Source: Planctomycetales bacterium
GTDB lineage: Bacteria > Planctomycetota > SZUA-567
DNA length: 10,436 bases
Direction of reading: 5' to 3'
NCBI GenBank assembly: GCA_025997475.1
Contig: BNUQ01000060.1
Span: 1-10,436, forward strand
The position numbers and the translations under genes are program-made. This document shows, piece after piece, positions 4,743 to 10,436 of the stretch. Below the pieces are notes generated by a model. That model ran no database searches, had not been told where the DNA came from, and saw only the letters and a list, made by a program, of their open reading frames with translations. How positions within the stretch are numbered: position 1 is the first letter of the stretch; every line of letters starts with the position of its first letter.

Positions 4743-5792
4743 TTACGCAAACAAATTGTCCGCCGCCGCGCCCGCGGGTTCCGCCGCCGGTGCGATTTCT
4801 TTCGCCGGACTTTCTCCCGCCTCGCCGTTCGCCGTCTCGGAGTTCGCCGCCCCGCCTTTGAATAACGCAGTCGCCAACATAAACGATTTCGGCGTCCAGC
4901 GGCTATTGCCGTTGTCCTCGCCGATAAGCCGCGCGGCGGCGACCGTTTTGGCGTCGAGGTTGTCGAGGTGATGCAAAGCGAACGCTTCGGGAACGGCGGG
5001 CAAAACCGGCGAGCCGTATTCCATTTGCCCGTGGTGGCTCAAAATCAAATGTTGCAACAAGTATTTTTTCAGCGGCGGAAAATGCGGCAACGTCGCGGCG
5101 CGCTCTTCCACCATTAAATTGCCGATGGAAATATGTCCGAGCAGTTTGCCGCGGTCGCTGTATTCGATGCTCGCGCCCAGCGCCAATTCCTCGATTTTGC
5201 CGACATCGTGCAAAATAATGCCGGCGGTCAGCAAATCGGCGTTCAGGCGCACCGCGTTTTGGGCGAGAATCGCGCGACCGTAGCGGAGGATGGTCGCGGT
5301 GTGTTCAAGCAGTCCGCCGACGCAGGCGTGGTGAAACGCCCGCGCGGCGGGCGCGCGAAAAAATTGGGCGCAAAAATTTTTGTCGGTGAAGAAGGCGTCG
5401 AGCAACGCCCGATAATCGCGGTCGGCGAGCGCCGCGACCGCCGCGAAAATTTCTTGTTCGAGCGCGGGCAGGTCGGCGGAACTGACCGGCAGAAAATCGG
5501 CGGGATTGACTTCGCCCGCGCGCGCGGCGCGGATTTTTTCGACGCGCAGTTGCAGTTGGTCACGATAACTTTCGACCATACCGGAAATTTTAACCGCGCC
5601 GCCGACGGTCAACGTCGTCAGGATATTTTTCGGCGCGTCCCACAAATTGCCGCCAATCGCGCCGGTGGCGTCGCCGAGCGACAGCCGCAAATACGGCTTG
5701 CCGTTTTTGGCGACGGACAGCGACGCCTCGCGCAACGCATAAAATCCCGCGACCAATTCCCCGTCGGTAAATTCATTGATGGCGCGGCGCAT
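4743..5792 (-). CDS. OB-fold/HD-domain phosphohydrolase, YhaM-like 3'-5' exoribonuclease family
   Basis: 349 aa; AAGGGG lies just upstream of the ATG (MRRAINEFTDGELVAGFYAL). Residues about 10-95 form an OB-like nucleic-acid-binding domain (LRLSLGDATGAIGGNLWDA; VKISGMVESYRDQLQLRVEKI). Residues about 150-310 form an HD domain. Metal-ligand candidates are His164 (GGLLEHT), His195-Asp196 (ILHDVGK), His220 (LLGHISIG) and His253/254 (LSHHGQMEYGSP), with a late Asp in HHLDNLD (274-280). This order matches the YhaM (Cbf1) family, which trims RNA and single-stranded DNA from 3' ends. The last 35 residues are an Ala/Glu/Pro-rich, probably disordered tail. The gene ends in a mosaic of repeats convergent with the channel gene, and lies 82 bp downstream of ahcY on the same strand. 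Confidence 0.88.
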   Translation of the reverse strand: MRRAINEFTDGELVAGFYALREASLSVAKNGKPYLRLSLGDATGAIGGNLWDAPKNILTTLTVGGAVKISGMVESYRDQLQLRVEKIRAARAGEVNPADFLPVSSADLPALEQEIFAAVAALADRDYRALLDAFFTDKNFCAQFFRAPAARAFHHACVGGLLEHTATILRYGRAILAQNAVRLNADLLTAGIILHDVGKIEELALGASIEYSDRGKLLGHISIGNLMVEERAATLPHFPPLKKYLLQHLILSHHGQMEYGSPVLPAVPEAFALHHLDNLDAKTVAAARLIGEDNGNSRWTPKSFMLATALFKGGAANSETANGEAGESPAKEIAPAAEPAGAAADNLFA

Positions 5793-5852
5793 GGTCGCCC
5801 CTTTTTTAATAGACCGGTTTCCTAATTTTTCCGCGCACGCGGCGGCGCAGTC

Positions 5853-5871
5853 AATTCTGCATTCTTAATTA
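5853..5871 (-). repeat. Degenerate heptamer array after ahcY
   Basis: On the minus strand, 3 bp after the ahcY stop region, AATTAAGAATGCAGAATTG resembles two decayed AAGAATT units. It fits the position rule seen at other stop codons, but is too short and degraded to be certain. Confidence 0.35.
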
Positions 5872-5874
5872 TTT

Positions 5875-7308
5875 TTAATACCGGTAATAATCCGGCTTAT
5901 ACGGTCCTTCGACCTGCACGCCGATATAGTCCGCCTGCGCTTGCGTCAGCGTCGTGAGTTTCGCGCCGAGTTTCGCCAGGTGCAACCGCGCCACTTCTTC
6001 GTCCAATTTTTTGTCCAAAGTATAAACGCCGACGGGGCGATGATTTTTCCATAAATCTATCTGCGCCAGCGCCTGATTGGTGAAACTGTTGGACATCACA
6101 AACGACGGGTGCCCAGTGGCGCAACCGAGATTGACGAGCCGCCCTTTGGCGAGCAGATAAACGCTGTGTCCGTCGGGGAAAGTGTATTTATCGACCGGTC
6201 CGCCCGGCGTTAAATCGTCCTTGATGACCGTGTGTTTGATGCCGGGGTAATTCGCCAATTTCTCGACTTCGATTTCGTTGTCGAAATGCCCGATGTTGCA
6301 AATAATCGCCTGGTCTTTCATTTTCGCCATTTGCTCGACGGTGATGATGTGGCAGTTGCCGGTGGTCGTCACATACAGGTCGGCAAGCGGAAGCGCGTCC
6401 TCGACCGTTACCACGTCGTAGCCCGACATCAACGCTTGGAGCGCGCAAATCGGGTCCACTTCGCTGACCATCACCCGCGCCCGCTCGCCCGCGCACGCCT
6501 CGGCGCAACCTTTGCCGACATCGCCGTAGCCGCAAATCATCACGATTTTACCGGCAATCATCACGTCGAGCGCGCGTTTGACGCCGTCCAAAAGCGAATG
6601 GCGGCAACCGTAAATGTTGTCGAATTTACTTTTCGTCACCGCGTCGTTGACGTTAATCGCGGGGACGAGCAATTTTTTCTCGCGCTCCATTTGATACAAG
6701 CGATGCACGCCGGTCGTCGTTTCTTCGGACACGCCTTGCCAGTCGGCGACGACTTTATGCCAATGTTGCGGGTCGGCGCTTTTGACTTTTTTCAGCAGGT
6801 CTTTGATGCACCCCTCCTCTTCGTTGGCGGCGGGCGTTTCGACCCAGTTGTCGCCGTTTTCGTAAGCGTAGCCCTTGTGAATGAGGAGCGTCGCGTCGCC
6901 GCCGTCATCGACGATAAGTTGCGGACCTTTGCCGTCGTCCCACGTCAGCGCCTGCAACGTGCACCACCAGTATTCGGCGAGCGTTTCGCCTTTCCACGCG
7001 AAGACCGGAATGCCGTCTTGGGCAATCGCGGCGGCGGCGTGGTCTTGCGTCGAAAAGATATTGCACGACGCCCAGCGAACGTCGGCGCCGAGCGCTTTCA
7101 GCGTTTCAATCAGCGCGGCGGTTTGGATGGTCATATGAAGCGAACCGGTGAGGCGGACGCCGGCGAGCGGTTGCGCGGCGCCGTATTTTTCGCGGGTCGC
7201 CATTAAGCCGGGCATTTCGTATTGGGCGATGTCGAGTTCGCGGCGCCCCCAGCCGGCGAGGTTGATGTCGCGGACTTTGTAGGGCAGTTTTTCGGAGATG
7301 GAGGCCAT
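5875..7308 (-). CDS. ahcY: S-adenosylhomocysteinase
   Basis: 477 aa, full length; AAAGGA lies 5 nt before the ATG. It hydrolyses S-adenosylhomocysteine reversibly to adenosine and homocysteine, relieving product inhibition of methyltransferases. Substrate-domain motifs: [18 protein letters not shown] (53-70), [15 protein letters not shown] (81-95), DDGGDAT (134-140), [14 protein letters not shown] (194-207), and [16 protein letters not shown] (223-238) with Lys226 and Asp230. The NAD-binding loop GYGDVGKG is at 260-267. The C-terminal KPDYYRY that reaches into the neighbouring subunit is intact. The insertion around 108-185 is that of the long bacterial/plant form. It is cytoplasmic and normally tetrameric. 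No SAH riboswitch is evident in the 37-bp gap to the toxin gene upstream, so it may be co-transcribed with the toxin-antitoxin pair. Confidence 0.97.
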   Translation of the reverse strand: MASISEKLPYKVRDINLAGWGRRELDIAQYEMPGLMATREKYGAAQPLAGVRLTGSLHMTIQTAALIETLKALGADVRWASCNIFSTQDHAAAAIAQDGIPVFAWKGETLAEYWWCTLQALTWDDGKGPQLIVDDGGDATLLIHKGYAYENGDNWVETPAANEEEGCIKDLLKKVKSADPQHWHKVVADWQGVSEETTTGVHRLYQMEREKKLLVPAINVNDAVTKSKFDNIYGCRHSLLDGVKRALDVMIAGKIVMICGYGDVGKGCAEACAGERARVMVSEVDPICALQALMSGYDVVTVEDALPLADLYVTTTGNCHIITVEQMAKMKDQAIICNIGHFDNEIEVEKLANYPGIKHTVIKDDLTPGGPVDKYTFPDGHSVYLLAKGRLVNLGCATGHPSFVMSNSFTNQALAQIDLWKNHRPVGVYTLDKKLDEEVARLHLAKLGAKLTTLTQAQADYIGVQVEGPYKPDYYRY

Positions 7309-7345
7309 CGGTTTCCTTTCGTGAAAAGAGTAGGGGTAATGGGGT

Positions 7346-7621
7346 TTATAATTCGTAATGTCCCGCCGCCGCGATGACGTTGACCGTTACCGTTTGGTCG
7401 TTGACGGCATAGACCAACCGGTGTTCGCGATTGATACGCCGCGACCAGTAGCCGGATAAATTCATACTCAACCGCTCCGGTTTGCCGGTGCCGGTGTAAG
7501 GGTGTTCGCGCAATTCTTCTAACAATCGTTCCAATTTACGCACCAAAGGCAAATTGCCGCTCTTTTCGTGCGCGGCAATTTGCGACTTGGCTTCCGCGAA
7601 TAATTCGACCTTGTAACTCAT
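7346..7621 (-). CDS. YoeB/Txe-family ribosome-dependent mRNA endonuclease toxin
   Basis: 91 aa from MSYKVELF. This ATG overlaps the antitoxin's TGA as ATGA, the usual arrangement; an in-frame ATG three codons earlier is less likely. The family core is present: GTGKPERL with Glu49, [17 protein letters not shown] with Arg68, and GHYEL with His88. These align with the catalytic Glu46, Arg65 and His83 of E. coli YoeB, so the active site looks intact. YoeB-type toxins cleave mRNA in the ribosomal A site. The N-terminal helix is slightly longer than in E. coli YoeB (84 aa). It is paired with the gene upstream. It is probably functional, since a free active toxin would not be tolerated without its antitoxin. 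Confidence 0.92.
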   Translation of the reverse strand: MSYKVELFAEAKSQIAAHEKSGNLPLVRKLERLLEELREHPYTGTGKPERLSMNLSGYWSRRINREHRLVYAVNDQTVTVNVIAAAGHYEL

Positions 7622-7977
7622 TGGCGGCACCGGCGGAAAATTGCCTGCAATTCTTCGTCGTCCAAACTCACCACTTGTCCCGCTTCAAATTGCCGTATCC
7701 CGTCCATAATGTCCGCGATATTGCGCGGGTCGTCGAAATACGGGTCGCCGCTGGGACTGGGATTATGCGGATTTTTCGATTTGCGCGTCCGCGTCCGGCG
7801 CGGCGGCGATTTTTTCACCGCCGCCGCCTCGCGGACGGTAGCCGACTGCAAGTCGGTAGCCGACTGCAAGTGAAACTGTTTGCCGTCGGGAAAGTCAATA
7901 ACCACTTTTTCGCGCGTCGCCGCGGCGAACACCGCCGCTAAATTTTTCTCAACCTCGGCATAAGCGTAGTTTGGCAT
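7618..7977 (-). CDS. Phd/YefM-like antitoxin with extended linker
   Basis: 119 aa, overlapping the toxin by 4 nt (ATGA). The N-terminus (YAEVEKNLAAVFAAATREKVVIDF, about 6-29) has the length and pattern of the Phd/YefM DNA-binding and dimerisation domain. The C-terminus (DPYFDDPRNIADIMDGIRQFEAGQ, about 78-101) is typical of the toxin-neutralising tail. Between them lies a low-complexity basic linker (VKKSPPRRTRTRKSKNPHNP) preceded by the duplicated hexapeptide DLQSAT, encoded by a tandem 18-bp repeat. Family members are usually 80-95 aa, so the linker and repeat account for the extra length. The antitoxin, alone and with the toxin, normally represses its own promoter, which would lie in or upstream of the glycosyltransferase remnant. 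AAAGG lies 7 nt before the ATG. Confidence 0.8.
   Translation of the reverse strand: MPNYAYAEVEKNLAAVFAAATREKVVIDFPDGKQFHLQSATDLQSATVREAAAVKKSPPRRTRTRKSKNPHNPSPSGDPYFDDPRNIADIMDGIRQFEAGQVVSLDDEELQAIFRRCRQ
7836..7871. repeat. Tandem 18-bp repeat inside the antitoxin gene
   Basis: CGGTAGCCGACTGCAAGT occurs twice in direct succession. Within it, CGACT-TGC-AGTCG (reverse strand) is a small palindrome. Being in frame, it inserts six residues per copy at the boundary between DNA-binding domain and linker. It could be a palindromic element that has invaded the coding sequence. Confidence 0.8.
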
Positions 7978-7995
7978 CGTCGCGCCTTTCTGCAG

Positions 7996-8293
7996 CTAAA
8001 CCCCGTAAATCGCCATTATTTTATCGTAGAAAATCGGATAGGCGAATTGTCGGGCAAACGCCTGCCGTGCGTTTTCGCCAAGCGTTCGGCGCAAATTTTC
8101 ATCCGCCAATAAGCGGGTCAATGCGGCGGCGACCGCGGCAACCGAGCGGCGCGACTTTGTCGCGAATAATTTTACTGTCGCCGGAAACCAACGTTAAACG
8201 ATGACCGGCTTCCATCTGCCGACTCGCCAAATCAAAAACATACTGCTCGCCGCCGCCCCAATGACGCGAAGCAAAAAGGTGCAAGATGTTCAT
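7996..8293 (-). pseudogene. GT4-family glycosyltransferase remnant (internal deletion and frame change)
   Basis: The N-terminal piece (from ATG 8293, with GGAG 9 nt upstream) reads MNILHLFASRHWGGGEQYVF and continues with HRLTLVSGDSKIIRDKVAPL to residue 50, the acceptor-binding start of a GT4 glycosyltransferase including the glycine-rich GGGEQ loop. In the next frame, from about 8149 to the TAG at 7998-7996, follows ALTRLLADENLRRTLGENAR and FAYPIFYDKIMAIYG, the typical last 50 residues of the same family. About 250 central residues, including the nucleotide-sugar site, are missing and the two pieces are out of frame. The enzyme cannot work. The stop lies 18 bp before the antitoxin ATG, so its promoter may still drive the toxin-antitoxin and ahcY genes. 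Confidence 0.85.
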
Positions 8294-8477
8294 AGAAAGT
8301 ATCTCCAGCGCCGCGCCGCCGCCCTCGCGCGTTTAGTTTCCGGCAATGAACGGATTGGTGATTTTTATGCCGTGCATAATTTGTCCGGCGTTTAAGTTCT
8401 TCGACGTCCGCCCAATTCCCCACTTCTCCGTCCACGCAACCCCCACCAGTGTAGCCAAACCCCCGCCGCGGGCAATT

Positions 8478-8496
8478 GCGGACGCTTCGCGTCCGC
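8478..8496. repeat. GC hairpin with CTTCG-type apex
   Basis: An 8-bp perfect stem around TTC, lying about 95 bp upstream of the pyrG ATG. Related GCTTCGC/GCGAAGC palindromes occur at 438-448, 2189-2200, 2697-2707, 4321-4331 and 10227-10235, nearly all outside genes. Confidence 0.6.
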
Positions 8497-8518
8497 GCCG
8501 CGCCGCGCACGCTTCGCG

Positions 8519-8546
8519 TTGCGTTTTCGCCGGTCGCTTTTACAAT
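8519..8546 (+). promoter_or_regulatory. pyrG: Possible sigma-70-type promoter of pyrG
   Basis: TTGCGT and TACAAT are separated by 16 bp, which would start a transcript about 40 nt before the pyrG ATG. The -10 is one base off consensus, the -35 weaker. No C-run at the predicted start, as used in some pyrG attenuators, is evident. Confidence 0.35.
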
Positions 8547-8591
8547 CCGCCGCTTAAAAAAATTCGGGGAAAAATTCGGGAGAAGGACGCT

Positions 8592-10214
8592 ATGAGCAAA
8601 TTTATCTTCATCACCGGCGGCGTCGTGTCGTCGTTAGGCAAAGGGCTGACCGCCGCATCCATCGGTTTGTTGCTCCGCGCCCGCGGGCTCAACGTCAGGA
8701 TGCAAAAACTCGACCCTTACATCAACGTTGACCCCGGCACGATGAATCCCTTTCAGCACGGCGAGGTCTTTGTTACCGACGACGGCGCCGAGACCGACCT
8801 TGATTTGGGGCATTACGAACGCTTCGCCGGCGTCCGCGCCAACCGCCAGTCCAACTACACCACCGGTCGGATTTATTTGGACATTATCGAACGCGAGCGG
8901 CGCGGCGACTTCCTCGGCGGCACCGTGCAGGTCGTGCCGCACGTTACCAACGCCATTCAGGACGCCATTCTGAAAAACGCCGCGCCGGAAGTCGAAGTCA
9001 ACATCGTCGAACTCGGCGGCACCGTCGGCGACATTGAAGGTTTGCCGTATATCGAGGCGTTTCGCCAATTTTCGCTCGACCGTCCGGTCGAGGAGGTGAT
9101 GTTCATTCACCTGACGCTCATTCCGTATTTGCGCGCCTCCGGCGAAGTTAAAACCAAGCCGACGCAACATTCGGTGCAGAAATTGCGCGAGTTCGGCGTT
9201 CAGCCGGATATGCTGATTTGCCGCGCCGAAGTGCCGATTGACGACGAGCAACGGCGCAAAATCGGGATGTTCTGCCACATTCGCACGGGCGACGTGATTA
9301 TCGAAAAAGACGTTGACCACAGTATTTACGAAGTGCCGCTGTTGCTCGAACGCGAAGGCGTGGCGGACAAAATTTGCAAGCGTTTTAATCTCGCGACCGG
9401 CGCGCCGAATTTGACGCAATGGGAGGAAATGGTAACGCGCGTCATTCATCCGGCGGGCGAGGTCGAAATCGCGGTCGTGGGCAAATATATGACGCTGACC
9501 GACAGTTACAAATCGGTCTATGAGGCGCTGGCGCACGGCGGCGCGGCGAACCACGTCCGCGTGAAAATCCGCAAAATCGAAGCGGAAGACCTCGAAAAAG
9601 ACGGCGTCAAAGCGCTCGCCGGCGTCGGCGGCTTGCTCGTGCCGGGCGGTTTCGGCAAGCGCGGGGTCGAAGGGAAAATGCTGGCAATTCAGTGGGCGCG
9701 GGAAAATAACGTGCCGTTTTTGGGCTTGTGTTACGGGATGCAATGCGCGGTCATTGAATTTGCGCGCCACGTTTGCGGCGAGGCGGGGGCGCTCAGCGGC
9801 GAATGGCTCGAAGGCGGCAAGGGCAACGAAAATCAGCCGGAATATATTACGATTATGCCCGGGCAAGTCCGCGTTACCGACAAAGGCGGCTCGATGCGGC
9901 TGGGCGCATATGCCTGTCAGTTGAAACCCGAATCGAAATCGCGCCAACTCTACGACGCGGAAGTGGTGCGCGAGCGCCACCGCCACCGCTACGAACTCAA
10001 TCCCGAAAAAATCCCGACGCTGGAACAACACGGGATGCTCATCGCCGGACGCAATCCCGACAGCCGCTTGGTCGAAATTATCGAATTGCCGGCGCATCCG
10101 TTTTTCATCGCGACGCAGGCGCACCCGGAATTTCGCAGTCGCCCGATTAGCGCGCACCCGCTGTTTGCGGGCTTCATCAAAGCGGCGATGGCGCAGGGGA
10201 AAGTTGAAAGTTGA
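8592..10214 (+). CDS. pyrG: CTP synthase (glutamine-hydrolysing)
   Basis: 540 aa from ATG 8592, with AGAAGGA 4 nt upstream and the universal start MSKFIFITGGVVSSLGKG. It makes CTP from UTP, ATP and glutamine. The synthase domain (about 1-270) shows the P-loop GGVVSSLGKGLTAAS, KLDPYINVDPGTMNPFQHGE, DDGAETDLDLGHYERF and KTKPTQHSVQKLRE. The class I amidotransferase domain shows VPGGFGKRGVEGK, the nucleophile elbow GLCYGMQ with Cys380, and AHPEFRSRP with His511 and Glu513, so the catalytic triad is complete. The residue after the cysteine is tyrosine; in most CTP synthases I know it is leucine, whereas GMP synthetases have GxCYG. The last residues KVES and the TGA stop are contributed by a GAAAGTT heptamer array. 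Length matches the family (about 535-550). Confidence 0.98.
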   Translation: MSKFIFITGGVVSSLGKGLTAASIGLLLRARGLNVRMQKLDPYINVDPGTMNPFQHGEVFVTDDGAETDLDLGHYERFAGVRANRQSNYTTGRIYLDIIERERRGDFLGGTVQVVPHVTNAIQDAILKNAAPEVEVNIVELGGTVGDIEGLPYIEAFRQFSLDRPVEEVMFIHLTLIPYLRASGEVKTKPTQHSVQKLREFGVQPDMLICRAEVPIDDEQRRKIGMFCHIRTGDVIIEKDVDHSIYEVPLLLEREGVADKICKRFNLATGAPNLTQWEEMVTRVIHPAGEVEIAVVGKYMTLTDSYKSVYEALAHGGAANHVRVKIRKIEAEDLEKDGVKALAGVGGLLVPGGFGKRGVEGKMLAIQWARENNVPFLGLCYGMQCAVIEFARHVCGEAGALSGEWLEGGKGNENQPEYITIMPGQVRVTDKGGSMRLGAYACQLKPESKSRQLYDAEVVRERHRHRYELNPEKIPTLEQHGMLIAGRNPDSRLVEIIELPAHPFFIATQAHPEFRSRPISAHPLFAGFIKAAMAQGKVES

Positions 10215-10223
10215 AAGTTGAAA
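10199..10223 (+). repeat. Heptanucleotide array GAAAGTT spanning the pyrG stop codon
   Basis: Just over three units, the first two within the pyrG reading frame; the third-frame TGA of the array is the actual stop. It is followed by GCGCGAAGCGA, the same core word found inside other array pairs. Confidence 0.85.
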
Positions 10224-10256
10224 TTGCGCGAAGCGAATCTGAAAATCAAACTCCAA

Positions 10257-10285
10257 AATTCTTAATTCTTAATTGATGTTACGCG
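10257..10285 (+). repeat. Heptamer array AATTCTT plus ATGTTACGCG motif after pyrG
   Basis: AATTCTTAATTCTTAATTG (10257-10275) is immediately followed by ATGTTACGCG (10276-10285) and then ATTTTGATAAT. The ATGTTACGCG word and the following AT-rich stretch recur after the HD gene in gene-sense orientation (ATGTTACGCGAATTTG). Confidence 0.8.
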
Positions 10286-10308
10286 ATTTTGATAATTTAT
10301 TCCGCCAG

Positions 10309-10378
10309 TCGCCCCAACGGGGCGAAATATATCAGCCTATGGTAAGCGGCGATGCTCTATCAGCCGCGCCACCATAGG
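10309..10378 (+). repeat. Hairpin-pair element (H1-spacer-H2), copy downstream of pyrG
   Basis: H1 is TCGCCCC-AAC-GGGGCGA (10309-10325). The 10-nt spacer is AATATATCAG. H2 (10336-10378) is CCTATGGT, AA, GCGGC, loop GATGCTCTATCA, GCCGC, GCC, ACCATAGG. Bulges AA and GCC and the loop word TCTATC are the same as in the copy at 4426-4494, while both stems have changed with compensating bases. Confidence 0.8.
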
Positions 10379-10411
10379 TAAAGACGGCGCGGAGCGTCAA
10401 CCGCAATTGGA

Positions 10412-10436
10412 CGGTTCGCCGCGTTTTGGCGAACCG
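10412..10436. repeat. Hairpin at the window end
   Basis: CGGTTCGCC and GGCGAACCG pair over 9 bp with the loop GCGTTTT. It may extend beyond the window and could be one more module of the mosaic after pyrG. Confidence 0.5.

Larger units (their letters stand above)
8294..8591. other. Divergent intergenic region upstream of pyrG
   Basis: 298 bp between the glycosyltransferase remnant and pyrG. The frame of pyrG stays open upstream to 8346, but the extra 82 residues have no resemblance to CTP synthase. The region contains a perfect hairpin, GCGGACGC-TTC-GCGTCCGC (8478-8496), and a second imperfect one with the same CGCTTCGCG apex (about 8506-8524). I find no gene. A minus-strand frame at 8232-8510 looks like chance, though it might hold decayed sequence. 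Confidence 0.55.

Noticed and set aside
5133..5825. 230-aa open frame opposite the HD-domain gene
   Set aside because: Shadow frame; the minus-strand frame has intact HD motifs.
6232..7206. 324-aa open frame on the plus strand opposite ahcY
   Set aside because: Antisense shadow of a highly conserved gene, with no domain of its own.
8232..8510. 92-aa minus-strand frame with VGNWADVEELKRRTNYARHKN
   Set aside because: The string looks protein-like, but the frame continues antisense into the glycosyltransferase remnant's ATG and no family came to mind; possibly decayed sequence, not supportable.
8346..8591. 82-residue N-terminal extension of pyrG
   Set aside because: All known CTP synthases begin at the MSKFIFITGG-type start; the ATG at 8592 has a good binding site.
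8634..10256. 540-aa open frame on the minus strand opposite pyrG
   Set aside because: It mirrors pyrG codon structure in a GC-rich genome, has no recognisable motif or ribosome binding site, and pyrG is certain.

Overview
The window looks like chromosomal DNA of a GC-rich, probably Gram-negative bacterium. It carries housekeeping genes (pyrG, ahcY, an rluA-type gene, a short argA-type gene, tRNA-Ala), an ExbB/TolQ/MotA-type channel gene, a type II toxin-antitoxin pair and a decayed glycosyltransferase gene. Intergenic DNA is unusually rich in heptanucleotide tandem arrays and hairpins. The protein sequences would fit the Planctomycetes/Verrucomicrobia (PVC) side of the tree, but this is only an impression from remembered relatives and the phylum is not established.

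Layout. 1-981 (minus): two tandem copies of a DUF5618-like helical protein, the first cut by the window edge, separated by an inverted pair of heptamer arrays. 982-1990: AT-richer DNA with a probable two-gene unit of tiny membrane proteins (34 and 66 aa); a 163-bp imperfect palindrome lies upstream of it, followed by a strong hairpin. 1991-2066 (minus): tRNA-Ala(GGC). 2186-3462: divergent argA-like N-acetyltransferase and RluA-family pseudouridine synthase. 3630-4262 (plus): proton-channel-family membrane protein. 4263-4742: no gene, but a dense mosaic of arrays and hairpins. 4743-7308 (minus): YhaM-like OB-fold/HD phosphohydrolase-exonuclease and S-adenosylhomocysteinase. 7346-8293 (minus): YoeB-like toxin, Phd/YefM-like antitoxin and the remnant of a GT4 glycosyltransferase. 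8592-10214 (plus): CTP synthase, followed by another array/hairpin composite.

The main unexplained signal is non-coding. After three genes (channel gene, HD gene, pyrG) the same ordered composite recurs in gene-sense orientation: heptamer array at or within about 13 nt of the stop codon, a motif like ATGTTACGCG, a short hairpin, a 10-11 nt AT-rich spacer, then a larger hairpin. The larger hairpin has an 8-bp outer stem, a small internal loop and a GC-rich inner stem. Its stems differ in sequence between copies but still pair, while bulges, spacer and part of the loop are conserved. Between the convergent channel and HD genes two composites sit tail to tail. Each sense-strand heptamer that forms a clean array contains a stop codon. 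Because 7 is not a multiple of 3, three units give stops in all three frames. A role in 3'-end formation, translation stop or DNA architecture is inference.
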